A DNA stretch of 15,033 bases from Gemmatimonadota bacterium (GCA_025361465.1 JANYAG010000319.1:1-15033), one strand, 5' to 3'. Counted from the first letter of the stretch, positions 1-6,913 are shown. Notes: generated by a model from the sequence alone, not told the origin. Program-made: numbers and translations.

Positions 1-602
1 GACGCTGGAAGCCAGTCGTATGCGCTCCTATGTTTCGACACCAGGCGACCAACACGGGGCAAGACGTGACGGAAGTATGTCAGGTAGCACGCCCGGAGCG
101 GTTGCCAGCGGGGCGTGGCAAACTCGAGCACCACCAGCCGCGCACCCGGTTTGAGCACGCGCGCCGCCTCACGGAGCCCCGCATCGAGATCCATCAGGTT
201 GCGCACCCCGAAGCCGACCGTGGCCCCGTCGAACGTCGCGTCGGCGAACGGGAGGTCGAGCGCGTCCGCGGCCATCGGGCTCACTCGGCGGGACTTCCCC
301 GCCCCGCGGGCCAGCATTGCCGGGACAAAGTCCGCCCCCACCACCCGGCCGGTGAAGGCCATCTGGTTGCCGAGCTCGGCGGCGAGGTCGAGGGTCCCGG
401 CGCAGAAATCGAGATATTCGCCGCCCGGATGCGCCTCCCAGCCCAGCCGCGCCACCGCCTTCCGCCGCCAGCGGCGGTCCACGTTGAGCGAGAGGAGATG
501 GTTGAGCAGGTCATAGCGCGGGGCAATGTCGGTGAACACCCCCCGGACATAGGCCCGCTTGGCCTGGCCCCCCGTGAGTGGTAGCTGCTCGGTGGCGGAC
601 AT
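1..602 (-). CDS. ubiE: Demethylmenaquinone/ubiquinone C-methyltransferase UbiE/MenG (3' end outside window)
   Basis: SAM-dependent C-methyltransferase of the last steps of menaquinone (MenG) or ubiquinone (UbiE) synthesis, cytosolic or membrane-associated. Read on the minus strand from the ATG at 602-600, the protein opens with the family signature VFTDIAPRYDLLNHLLSLN (about residues 21-39). The SAM-binding loop LDFCAGTLDLAAEL follows, then GFGVRNLMDLDAGLREA and VLKPGARLVVLEFATP, and near the window edge VSKHRSAYDWLPAS, matching the usual AYxYLPxS block. About 200 residues are visible; UbiE/MenG proteins are usually about 230-250, so roughly the last 30-50 are missing. The SAM loop reads AGTLD where E. 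coli UbiE has GGTGD. No strong Shine-Dalgarno is visible upstream. Only 27 bases separate it from the divergent sigma-factor gene. Family assignment is firm; which quinone is the substrate cannot be told. Confidence 0.93.
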   Translation of the reverse strand, partial: MSATEQLPLTGGQAKRAYVRGVFTDIAPRYDLLNHLLSLNVDRRWRRKAVARLGWEAHPGGEYLDFCAGTLDLAAELGNQMAFTGRVVGADFVPAMLARGAGKSRRVSPMAADALDLPFADATFDGATVGFGVRNLMDLDAGLREAARVLKPGARLVVLEFATPRWQPLRACYLTYFRHVLPRVGRLVSKHRSAYDWLPA

Positions 603-629
603 GAGGGCCAAAGTTACGCGGGGGCGCCG

Positions 630-1244
630 ATGAACCCCACCCCGCCGCCGCCCGACTGGCCGGCGCTCTCCGACCAGGAGGTGGTCCGCCAGGCGGCGGC
701 CGGCCGCGAGGCTGCCTATCGCGAGATCATCCGCCGCTATCAGCGGCCGGTCTATTCGCTGATCTTCCGGATGGTCCGCAATCGCGAACTGGCCGAGGAC
801 CTGGCGCAGGACACCTTCATCAAGATGCTCAACGCGATCAACAGCTACCGGCCCGAGTACAAATTCTCGAGCTGGATCTTCAAGATCGCCAACAACGCCG
901 CGATCGATCAGCTGCGCCGTCGCGAACTCGATACCCTGTCGCTGGATGGTTCGCCGCACGCGATTGACGCCGAGACGATCGAGGCGACCACGCTGCAGAT
1001 CGGCTCCGACCAGGAGAGCCAGCTCGATGAAGTGGCGAGCAAGGAACTCGGGACGCAGATCGAGCACGCCATCGCGCAGCTGCGACCCGAGTACCGCAAT
1101 TGCATCCTCCTGCGTCACGTCGAAGGACGTCCGTACGAGGAGATCGCCGAGATCCTCGATCTCCCGCTGGGCACGGTCAAGACCTATATCCACCGCGCAC
1201 GGAATGAACTGCGCATGTTGCTTTCTGATACGCGCGAAGGCTGA
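630..1244 (+). CDS. ECF-type RNA polymerase sigma factor (sigma-70 family, RpoE-like)
   Basis: Alternative sigma factor of 204 aa that would direct RNA polymerase to a stress or envelope regulon. Region 2 spans about residues 28-98 and holds the core-binding motif AEDLAQDTFIKML and the -10-recognition helix WIFKIANNAAIDQLRRR. A linker of about 40 residues leads to region 4 (about 138-192), with LRPEYRNCILLRHVEGRPYEEIAEIL and the DNA-binding helix GTVKTYIHRARNELR. Regions 1 and 3 are absent, which defines the ECF group. The Pro-rich N-terminus (MNPTPPPPDWP) is a common lead-in. The ATG at 630 is the first in frame; no strong ribosome site precedes it. A membrane anti-sigma gene follows after 34 bases, so activity is probably controlled by sequestration. 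I saw no GGAAC-type autoregulatory -35 box in the short upstream gap. The regulon is unknown. Confidence 0.95.
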   Translation: MNPTPPPPDWPALSDQEVVRQAAAGREAAYREIIRRYQRPVYSLIFRMVRNRELAEDLAQDTFIKMLNAINSYRPEYKFSSWIFKIANNAAIDQLRRRELDTLSLDGSPHAIDAETIEATTLQIGSDQESQLDEVASKELGTQIEHAIAQLRPEYRNCILLRHVEGRPYEEIAEILDLPLGTVKTYIHRARNELRMLLSDTREG

Positions 1245-1278
1245 AACCGTCCCGCTTTCCGGGCCGTAGAGGGAGCAG

Positions 1279-1857
1279 ATGAACGCACCGATCCTGCAGC
1301 ACCTGACCGCTGATGAACTCGATGCCCTGCTCGATGGAGCGGGGTCGGCACGGGTGACGTCCCACCTTGAGACGTGCGCAACTTGCCTCGCGATGGTTGA
1401 AGGTGATCGCCGCCTGGTGGGCGCCCTCTCCGCGTTGCCCGCGCTCGACCCCACCCCCGGGTTCGCCGACCGGGTGATGGCCCGCGTGACCATTGCTCCG
1501 GTGGTGAGCCCGGCTGCTGTCGTGGCTGCCACTCCCCGGTCAATCGCCGCCCGTCGTCGGGCGTTCGGTGGATCGCTGTTCGCTGGCACCTCACTGGTGG
1601 CTGCCTTCGCCTGGGCGATCGCCAATCCGGCCGCTGCCCTCAATACCGTGACCCCGGCATTCCAGGGACTCTGGGCTTCGCTGCAGCAGCTGATGACGAG
1701 CGGGTCGGCGCAGTCGTGGTCCGCCCAGCTGGTCGGTGCCTTCGGCTCACCCAGCAAGATGCTCTTTGCCCTGGTGGCCGTCAGCGGACTTTACGTCGTG
1801 GCACTCACCGGCTTCCACCGCCTGCTGACCGATCCGGTGCCCGATGCGAACTGGTAA
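1279..1857 (+). CDS. Membrane anti-sigma factor with zinc-finger-type (ZAS) N-terminus
   Basis: Probable anti-sigma factor for the ECF sigma factor just upstream, 192 aa. The N-terminal cytosolic part carries HLETCATC (His29, Cys33, Cys36), the HxxxCxxC signature of zinc-binding anti-sigma domains, within a short helical domain (residues 1-50). Two hydrophobic stretches, about residues 97-118 and 160-178, would span the inner membrane and leave a loop of about 40 residues between them. Most RsiW/RseA-like proteins have one span, so the second is a variation. The ATG at 1279 is preceded by GGGAG with a short 3-4 nt spacer. The last 14 bases overlap the start of the next gene, so the two are probably translationally coupled. 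Release could be by regulated proteolysis or by the redox state of the zinc site; the sequence does not decide. Role is from motif plus position. Confidence 0.85.
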   Translation: MNAPILQHLTADELDALLDGAGSARVTSHLETCATCLAMVEGDRRLVGALSALPALDPTPGFADRVMARVTIAPVVSPAAVVAATPRSIAARRRAFGGSLFAGTSLVAAFAWAIANPAAALNTVTPAFQGLWASLQQLMTSGSAQSWSAQLVGAFGSPSKMLFALVAVSGLYVVALTGFHRLLTDPVPDANW

Positions 1858-2692
1858 GCCGGCCGCCTTCGGCCTGACGCTGCTCGTCGCGGTCCTGCTC
1901 GGCCAATCTTCCGCCAGTCACGCCCAAACCCCAGCTGCCCCGCCGCAACCGACCACCAGTCAGGCCACCGGCGCCGTTCAGGCCGTTGCGATCACACCCG
2001 CGGCTGCGCCGGCCGCGTCCGTCCCGGCGACCATCATTGGCCGCGCGGCCGGACTGGTGGGCGTCTTCGCGACGCTGCTGATTCTGGGCTTCGGCGTGGT
2101 CACCTTTGGCCGGCCGAATCTCGAGATCGTTTCGGATACGGTCACGGTCTCGTTCGGACGTTCGTTTCTCGTCGGCATGCTTGGACAGATCCTGCTGCTG
2201 CCAACGGTCGGCCTGCTCACGGTCGGGCTGGTGCTGACGATCGCCGGCACGTTGCTGGTGCCGTTTGCGCTGATGGTCTGCGCCCTGCTTGCGGTGATCG
2301 CGGTGCTGGGTGGATCGCTGGCCGTGGCGCATGCGATGGGCGAGAACATCACGCGCCGCCGGATGGCGCGCGGACTGATGGCGTCTCCCAATTCGTATCG
2401 CTACCTGCTGACGGGGTTGCTCTGGCTGGCGGCGGTCTGGGTGGGGTGGGTGCTGTTCGGCTGGGTGCCGGTGGCCGGCACGCTGATCTTCGGCGTCGCC
2501 GCGCTCGGCACCTGGGCCGTGGGCACGGTCGGGTTTGGGGCGGCGTTGCTGTCGCGCGGCGGCGTGCGCGAGAACTTTGCCGGGCGCTTCCTCGCGCCGG
2601 CGATGATGACCGACGAATACCTCTGGGCGACGCCGCAGTTCGGCGTCCCCGCGGTCAAGCGTCCGCCGAAGACCCCGGACGCCACGCCGTAA
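1844..2692 (+). CDS. Polytopic membrane protein of the ECF sigma operon, unknown function
   Basis: Not recognised as a named family. The 282-aa protein begins with a signal-peptide-like segment (residues 1-27, ending SHA before QTP). An Ala/Pro/Thr-rich low-complexity stretch follows (28-62). Hydrophobic spans lie at about 67-88, 107-137, 138-163, 186-208 and 210-235, with the basic loop ENITRRRMARGL between the third and fourth. The soluble tail is rich in Pro and Lys (VKRPPKTPDATP). The span pattern 107-163 recalls the hydrophobic module found in some polymer-forming (bactofilin-associated) membrane proteins, but this is only a visual resemblance. The ATG at 1844 lies 14 bases inside the anti-sigma gene with no evident Shine-Dalgarno, which suggests reinitiation and a linked function. 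It may sense or buffer the envelope signal seen by the sigma/anti-sigma pair (inference). It ends 8 bases from the convergent mrp stop. Confidence 0.8.
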   Translation: MRTGKPAAFGLTLLVAVLLGQSSASHAQTPAAPPQPTTSQATGAVQAVAITPAAAPAASVPATIIGRAAGLVGVFATLLILGFGVVTFGRPNLEIVSDTVTVSFGRSFLVGMLGQILLLPTVGLLTVGLVLTIAGTLLVPFALMVCALLAVIAVLGGSLAVAHAMGENITRRRMARGLMASPNSYRYLLTGLLWLAAVWVGWVLFGWVPVAGTLIFGVAALGTWAVGTVGFGAALLSRGGVRENFAGRFLAPAMMTDEYLWATPQFGVPAVKRPPKTPDATP

Positions 2693-2700
2693 GTCGGGCG

Positions 2701-3807
2701 CTACTCCAGTACCGTCGCGGGCACCGAGGCTTCACCGGCTGCCTTGACGATCCGATCGGCAATCTCTCCCAACATCACCGCCGCCGCAGAACGCGGCGCA
2801 TCGATCACGACCGGCCGCCCCTGGTCGGCGGCCTCGACGAGTCCCGGTTGCAGCGGCACTTGGCCGAGCAGCGGGATGTGGAGTTCCGCGGCAAGCCGCT
2901 CGCCGCCGCCGTTGCCGAAGAGGTCGTGACGCACCCCGGTTGCGGGATCGATGAAGCCGCTCATGTTCTCGACCACGCCGAGCACCGGCACGTTGACCTT
3001 CTCGAACATCTTGGCGCCGCGCAGCGCGTCGCCGACCGCCATCTCCTGCGGGGTCGTCACGATCACCGCGCCGTGCACCATGACCTGCTGGACCAGCGAG
3101 AGCTGCGCGTCGCCGGTGCCCGGGGGCATGTCGACCAGCAGGTAATCGAGCTCGCCCCAGGCGACATCATGGAGGAACTGATGCAGCACCTTGGTGATGA
3201 TCGGGCCGCGCCAGATGGCCGGCGCATCGCGATCGACCAGGAAACCGATCGACATCAGCTTGACGCCATGGGCCTCGAGCGGCAGGATGCGGCCGTCGTC
3301 GATCATTGGCCGCTCGTAGACGCCCATCATCCGCGGGATGTTGGGGCCGTAGAAATCGGCATCCATCAACCCGACGCGCAGCCCGCGCGCGGCCAGCGAG
3401 ACGGCGACGTTGACGCTCACGGTCGACTTGCCGACGCCGCCCTTGCCCGAGGAAATCGCCAGCACGCGGCCGAGATTCGGCAGCGCGGTCGGAGTGGGCG
3501 CGGGTGGCACACCCGCCTGCGCGCTCTGTGGAGCGGCGTGCGTGGTGGCCGGCGGGCCGGTCGGGTCCACCACCTTGATTTTTGGTTGCGGCAGTCCGGC
3601 GGCGGTGACCGCCTGCCGTGCCTGCCGTACGAGGGTGGCGGGGTCGTCACGCCGCAGCAGGAAGGTGAAGGTGGCTTCGCCGGTTGCGGCATCGACGCTG
3701 AAATCGGCGATCATCGCCGACTCGGCGAGGCCCTTGCCGGTGCGCGGGTTGTTCACGCTGTCGAGCGCCGTGCGAATCCGTGCATCAAACGAGGCGGTCA
3801 TCATCAT
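2701..3807 (-). CDS. mrp: Mrp/ApbC-family P-loop ATPase, Fe-S cluster carrier type, without cysteines
   Basis: P-loop ATPase of the Mrp/NBP35 family, 368 aa, cytosolic, normally a carrier that loads Fe-S clusters onto target proteins. Residues 8-80 form a degenerate MIP18/DUF59-like domain. A Pro/Ala-rich linker (82-110) precedes the ATPase with the deviant Walker A GKGGVGKST (121-129), LMDADFYGPNIPRMMG, and the switch motif VDMPPGTGDAQL (225-236). The usual ENMSxFxCPxC cluster-binding site instead reads ENMSGFIDPATG (280-291), and I find no cysteine anywhere in the protein. Actinobacterial Mrp proteins, as I recall them, also lack this pair, so loss is not unprecedented. Three consecutive ATGs (3807, 3804, 3801) make the start uncertain by two residues; no strong ribosome site is visible. 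The Nfu-type gene ends 7 bases upstream, so co-translation is likely. Family certain; a cluster-carrier role is less so. Confidence 0.93.
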   Translation of the reverse strand: MMMTASFDARIRTALDSVNNPRTGKGLAESAMIADFSVDAATGEATFTFLLRRDDPATLVRQARQAVTAAGLPQPKIKVVDPTGPPATTHAAPQSAQAGVPPAPTPTALPNLGRVLAISSGKGGVGKSTVSVNVAVSLAARGLRVGLMDADFYGPNIPRMMGVYERPMIDDGRILPLEAHGVKLMSIGFLVDRDAPAIWRGPIITKVLHQFLHDVAWGELDYLLVDMPPGTGDAQLSLVQQVMVHGAVIVTTPQEMAVGDALRGAKMFEKVNVPVLGVVENMSGFIDPATGVRHDLFGNGGGERLAAELHIPLLGQVPLQPGLVEAADQGRPVVIDAPRSAAAVMLGEIADRIVKAAGEASVPATVLE

Positions 3808-3814
3808 CCCGGGG

Positions 3815-4060
3815 TCAGACGGCTTCGACGGAGCGCACCTCGGGAACCGTCTCCCGAAGGCGCAGTTGCAGTCCCTGCTTCAGCGTGATCGATGACGCCG
3901 CACAGCCGACGCAATGGCCGCCGAAACGGACCAGGAGGCGGCCCTCTTCGGGGTCGAAGTCGACCACGTCCACGCTGCCGTTGTGGGAGGCGATATACGG
4001 GCGCATCCCGTCCACGGTGCGTTCGATGCGGTCCAGCAGGTCAGTCGGAGTATCGATCAT
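3815..4060 (-). CDS. Stand-alone Nfu (NifU C-terminal domain) Fe-S scaffold protein
   Basis: Small 81-aa protein consisting only of the NifU C-terminal (Nfu) domain, which as a dimer holds a labile [4Fe-4S] cluster and passes it to client enzymes. The motif FGGHCVGCAASSITLKQGL (Cys50 and Cys53) is the family's CxxC site, preceded by the usual strand-forming VDVVDFDPEEGRLLVRF. It has no N-terminal A-type or IscU-like domain, unlike NfuA or NifU. The frame stays open well upstream of 4060, but that stretch is Arg/Pro-rich, has no sensible homology and carries no better start, so the ATG at 4060-4058 is chosen. mrp starts 7 bases downstream, and the nrnA-like gene ends 64 bases upstream on the same strand. 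The pairing with Mrp supports a joint role in Fe-S delivery, with this protein supplying the cysteine ligands that Mrp lacks (inference). Confidence 0.9.
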   Translation of the reverse strand: MIDTPTDLLDRIERTVDGMRPYIASHNGSVDVVDFDPEEGRLLVRFGGHCVGCAASSITLKQGLQLRLRETVPEVRSVEAV

Positions 4061-4124
4061 GCCAATCGGGTTCCCATGAGGGGCGGGAAGGGATCTTCGC
4101 CGCCGTCGAGGAGGAGGGTCGCGA

Positions 4125-5165
4125 TCATCCTGGCAGTTGGGCCAGGTAGTCCCGCGCTGCTGACAGGAAGGACGTCTGGATGTCGCTGAGAGTTCCCGGC
4201 AGGGCGACGCCGGCGGCCCGGGTGTGGCCGCCACCCCCGAATCGCCCGGCCAGCACGGCGACATCGACGGTGCCGACGCTGCGGAGCGAGATCTTGACGC
4301 GGCCACCGGACACTTCGCGGAAGAGCAGCGCGAGGCGGACGCCGCGGACACTGCGCGCGTGCTCGACGATCCCGTCGAGATCATCCGGGTCGACATCATG
4401 CCGCTCGAGTGCGCCCGGCGGCACCGTCACCCACGCCAGGCCGATCGCATCCTCGACCACCAGCGTCTGCAGCACCTCGGCCAGCAGGCGCGGCCGGCCG
4501 ACCGGGGCGTTGGCATAGACGTCGAGGTAGACCTGCTCGGGGTTGACGCCGAGGGCGAGCAGTTCCGAGGCGACGCGCAGGGTGCGCGGCCGGGTGTTGG
4601 CAAAGCGGAAGCCGCCGGTGTCGGTAACGAGGGCGACGTAGAGGGCATGCGCGGCCGCCGGTGGAATGGTCCAGCCGCGCTCGCGGGCCAGCAGGAAGAC
4701 GAGTTCGCCGGTGGCCGCCGCCGTGGGGTCGACAAAGCGCGGGCCAGGGGGCAACACCCCGGCACTGGCGTGGTGATCGATGCAGCCGACCGGGATTCCG
4801 CGTTCGGCCACGGTCTCCTTCAGATTCCCGAGCCGGCCGAGGTCGGCGATGTCGAGGACCAGGATCGCGTCGGCCCGGCGCAGCTCCTTGACGCCCTGTG
4901 CCGAGCGATCGATGCCCGGCAGGTCGGCAAAGAGGAAGGCGAAGCGGTCGGGCGTGGGCGAGGGATTGGTGATGATGGCTTCGATGCCCTGGGCCCGCAG
5001 GATGTGCACCATCGCCACTTCGGAGCCGATGCCGTCGCCATCCGGATTGACGTGGGTGGTGAGGCAGATGCGCTGGCCGGGAAGGAAGAGCGCCGCGACC
5101 TCGTGGGCGGCGGCGCTCGTCCTGAGAATGCTCTTGGGCGTCATGGCGGAAAGGTAATCGACCAC
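4125..5165 (-). CDS. nrnA: DHH/DHHA1 phosphoesterase, nanoRNase/pAp phosphatase (NrnA) type
   Basis: Mn-dependent phosphoesterase of the RecJ-like DHH superfamily, short NrnA form (346 aa from the GTG, usual length about 320-340). NrnA removes nucleotides from 2-5-mer RNAs and/or converts pAp to AMP in the cytosol. Metal motifs appear in order: HVNPDGDGIGS (38-48), the LDIAD aspartate (about 105), IDHHAS (129-134) and TDTGGFRFANT (about 181-191). The DHHA1 substrate-binding motif GGGGHTRAAG lies at about 310-319. The start is ambiguous: GTG at 5165 or the in-frame ATG at 5144 (MTPKSILR), which begins nearer the conserved domain; neither has a clear Shine-Dalgarno. It is probably first in an operon with the Nfu and Mrp genes. 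Related DHH enzymes include c-di-AMP/pGpG hydrolases (GdpP, PDE2), but this protein has no GGDEF or membrane part. NrnA fits best. Confidence 0.9.
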   Translation of the reverse strand: MVDYLSAMTPKSILRTSAAAHEVAALFLPGQRICLTTHVNPDGDGIGSEVAMVHILRAQGIEAIITNPSPTPDRFAFLFADLPGIDRSAQGVKELRRADAILVLDIADLGRLGNLKETVAERGIPVGCIDHHASAGVLPPGPRFVDPTAAATGELVFLLARERGWTIPPAAAHALYVALVTDTGGFRFANTRPRTLRVASELLALGVNPEQVYLDVYANAPVGRPRLLAEVLQTLVVEDAIGLAWVTVPPGALERHDVDPDDLDGIVEHARSVRGVRLALLFREVSGGRVKISLRSVGTVDVAVLAGRFGGGGHTRAAGVALPGTLSDIQTSFLSAARDYLAQLPG

Positions 5166-5250
5166 ACCCGGCCTGCTGGGCGGGATGGCTCGTCAGATTG
5201 CGGCTGCCAGCTTGACACACGTTCCGATGGGGCGCAGCTTTGCGGCAGTC

Positions 5251-5281
5251 TCCGGGCGCCAGGTGCGCGGCCTGGCTCGGA
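5251..5281 (+). promoter_or_regulatory. GC-rich hairpin in the permease 5' region
   Basis: An inverted repeat, GCCAGG (5258-5263) and CCTGGC (5271-5276), flanks a 7-base loop. It is extended by an outer TCCG (5251-5254) / CGGA (5278-5281) pairing across a 3:1 internal loop. It lies about 80 bases before the permease start and is not followed by a T-run, so it is not an intrinsic terminator. It could be a leader-RNA structure or an operator, or chance in GC-rich DNA. Confidence 0.3.
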
Positions 5282-5348
5282 GAATCTTCGCCCTGCCAAC
5301 CGCCCGACGAGTATGTAACCCACCAAGCTGCATTCACCAAGAGATCGC

Positions 5349-5354
5349 GAGGGA
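5349..5354 (+). promoter_or_regulatory. Ribosome binding site that fixes the permease GTG start
   Basis: GAGGGA lies five bases before the GTG at 5360-5362. No comparable site precedes the earlier in-frame ATG at 5240 or the later one at 5402, so GTG 5360 is the preferred start. The resulting N-terminus (MAGSLFRTKSIDRLM) matches the typical lead of CAT-type permeases. Confidence 0.6.
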
Positions 5355-5359
5355 CTATC

Positions 5360-6850
5360 GTGGCTGGCTCACTGTTTCGAACCAAGTCGATTGACCGCCT
5401 CATGGCTGATGGCGGAGAGGGCGGCGAGTCCGGCCTCAAGCGGACCCTCGGCCCGTGGGCCCTGATCGGTCTCGGCATCGGTGCCATCATCGGCGCCGGC
5501 CTGTTCGTCCGGACGGCGGCGGCGATCGCGGATCGCGCCGGCCCCTCGGTCACCTTGGCGTTCCTGGTGGCGGGTCTGGGCTGCGCGTTCGCGGGGCTCT
5601 GCTACGCCGAGTTCGCCTCGATGATCCCGATCGCCGGCAGCGCGTACACCTATTCGTACGCGACGATGGGCGAGCTGATCGCCTGGATCATCGGCTGGGA
5701 TCTCGTGCTGGAATACGCGGTCGGTGCCGCCACGGTGGCGATCGCGTGGAGCGAATATCTCAACAAGGCGCTGGAGATGATCGGGCTGCACGTCCCGTAC
5801 GCCTGGTGTCACTCACCCTTTCAGACGCTGACCGGCGCCGACGGGGTGGTGCAGCACGGCCTCGTGAACATCCCGGCGGTCGTCATTCTCTTCCTGCTGT
5901 CGGCCCTGCTGGTGCGCGGCACCCAGGAATCGGCCTTCGTCAACGGCCTGATCGTCATCACCAAGATGGCGATCGTGATCCTGGTGATCACCATCGGCTG
6001 GGGATTCATCAACCCGGCCAACCACACGCCGTACATCCCGGCGCCGACCCACTACACCGACAGTGAAGGGATCACCCACGCCTATGGCGGGATCATGGGC
6101 ATCCTGGGGGCGGCTGGCGTGGTCTTCTTCGCCTTCATCGGCTTCGACGCGGTGTCCACTGCCGCGCAGGAAGCGAAGAACCCCAAGCGCGACATGCCGA
6201 TCGGCATTCTCGGGTCGCTGGTGATCTGCACCATCCTGTACGTGCTCTTCTCGCACGTCCTCAGCGGCGTAGCCACGGTCGACGACTTCCGTCACGCCGG
6301 CCGCGAGGCGTCGGTCGCCTTCGCCATCACCAAGTACATGACCGGCTATGCCTGGCTGTCGAACTTTGTCACCATCGCGATCCTGGCCGGCTTCTCGTCG
6401 GTCATTCTCGTCATGCTGCTCGGGCAGTCGCGGGTGTTCTACTCGATGAGCCGCGACGGCCTGGTGCCGAAGATGTTCTCCGACGTGCATCCGGTGCACC
6501 GGACGCCCTACAAGTCCAATTGGCTGTTCTTCGGCTTCACCTCGCTGTTCGCCGCGTTCATCCCGGGCGACATCGTCGGTGAGATGACCAGCATCGGCAC
6601 CTTGTTCGCCTTCATCCTGGTCTGCATTGGCGTCTGGATCATGAGGAAACGGCGCCCGGACCTGAAGCGCGGCTTCACGGTGCCAGCGATGCCGGTCGTA
6701 GCCACCCTGGGCGTGGTGGTCTGCGGCGCGATGATCTACGGGCTGGGCTGGACCAACTGGTTGCGACTCGGCGCGTGGCTGGCCATCGGGCTGGTGATCT
6801 ACTTCGGCTACAGCCGGAGCCACAGCAAGATCCACAGCGAAACGGCATAA
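5360..6850 (+). CDS. Amino-acid permease, APC superfamily, cationic amino-acid transporter (CAT/YfnA) type
   Basis: Inner-membrane amino-acid transporter of 496 aa. After a soluble N-terminus (SLFRTKSIDRLMADGG, then LKRTLGPWALI), the first span carries the substrate-binding GIGAIIGAGLFV (about 39-50). GLCYAEFASMIPIAGSAYTY follows, which is the APC consensus between spans 2 and 3. The CAT-specific FIGFDAVSTAAQEAKNPKRDMPIGI lies near residues 257-281. About twelve hydrophobic spans are visible, with QSRVFYSMSRDGLVPK in the usual late cytoplasmic loop and a short basic C-terminus (SRSHSKIHSETA). Length and layout fit bacterial CAT members such as B. subtilis YfnA. The substrate is not determinable; small neutral or cationic amino acids are typical. 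The GTG start is chosen from GAGGGA five bases upstream and the family N-terminus. It is transcribed alone, as a strong terminator follows. Confidence 0.92.
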   Translation: MAGSLFRTKSIDRLMADGGEGGESGLKRTLGPWALIGLGIGAIIGAGLFVRTAAAIADRAGPSVTLAFLVAGLGCAFAGLCYAEFASMIPIAGSAYTYSYATMGELIAWIIGWDLVLEYAVGAATVAIAWSEYLNKALEMIGLHVPYAWCHSPFQTLTGADGVVQHGLVNIPAVVILFLLSALLVRGTQESAFVNGLIVITKMAIVILVITIGWGFINPANHTPYIPAPTHYTDSEGITHAYGGIMGILGAAGVVFFAFIGFDAVSTAAQEAKNPKRDMPIGILGSLVICTILYVLFSHVLSGVATVDDFRHAGREASVAFAITKYMTGYAWLSNFVTIAILAGFSSVILVMLLGQSRVFYSMSRDGLVPKMFSDVHPVHRTPYKSNWLFFGFTSLFAAFIPGDIVGEMTSIGTLFAFILVCIGVWIMRKRRPDLKRGFTVPAMPVVATLGVVVCGAMIYGLGWTNWLRLGAWLAIGLVIYFGYSRSHSKIHSETA

Positions 6851-6870
6851 GCACGGCCGGCGCACCAAGG

Positions 6871-6913
6871 GGAGGGCGGAGCAAGGAGATCATCCCTTGC
6901 TCCGCCTTCTTCG
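6871..6913 (+). terminator. Rho-independent terminator after the permease gene
   Basis: A perfect 12-bp stem, GGCGGAGCAAGG (6875-6886) and CCTTGCTCCGCC (6895-6906), has an 8-base loop and can be extended outward by G-T, A-T and G-C pairs. A T-rich tract, TTCTTC, follows at 6907-6912. It begins 20 bases past the permease stop, where an intrinsic terminator is expected. The T-tract is interrupted by one C. It separates the permease transcript from the propeller gene. Confidence 0.8.

Larger units (their letters stand above)
5166..5359. promoter_or_regulatory. Divergent intergenic region between nrnA and the permease gene
   Basis: A 194-base gap that must hold the promoters for two divergent genes. 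A perfect TTGACA hexamer lies at 5212-5217 on the plus strand. The sequence 17 bases further (CAGCTT, 5235-5240) is a poor -10, so the promoter call is weak. A TATGTA at 5312-5317 is an alternative -10, but without a good -35. A GC-rich hairpin (5251-5281) lies between them and is listed separately. No tRNA or recognisable riboswitch was seen. Confidence 0.35.

Noticed and set aside
2446..3888. 480-codon plus-strand open frame opposite mrp
   Set aside because: The translation is His/Arg/Gly-rich with no family motif, and the other strand encodes a clear Mrp ATPase. High GC leaves such antisense frames open by chance.
4061..4399. N-terminal extension of the Nfu protein
   Set aside because: The upstream frame overlaps nrnA and is Ser/Arg/Pro-rich without homology; the domain starts naturally at 4060.
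5240..5359. Longer N-terminus for the permease from the ATG at 5240
   Set aside because: The extra 40 residues have no family match and lie in the likely promoter region; GTG 5360 has a good ribosome site and the expected family N-terminus.
4396..5553. 385-codon minus-strand open frame overlapping nrnA
   Set aside because: Arg/Pro/His-rich frame shift of the nrnA coding sequence; all DHH motifs are in the other frame.
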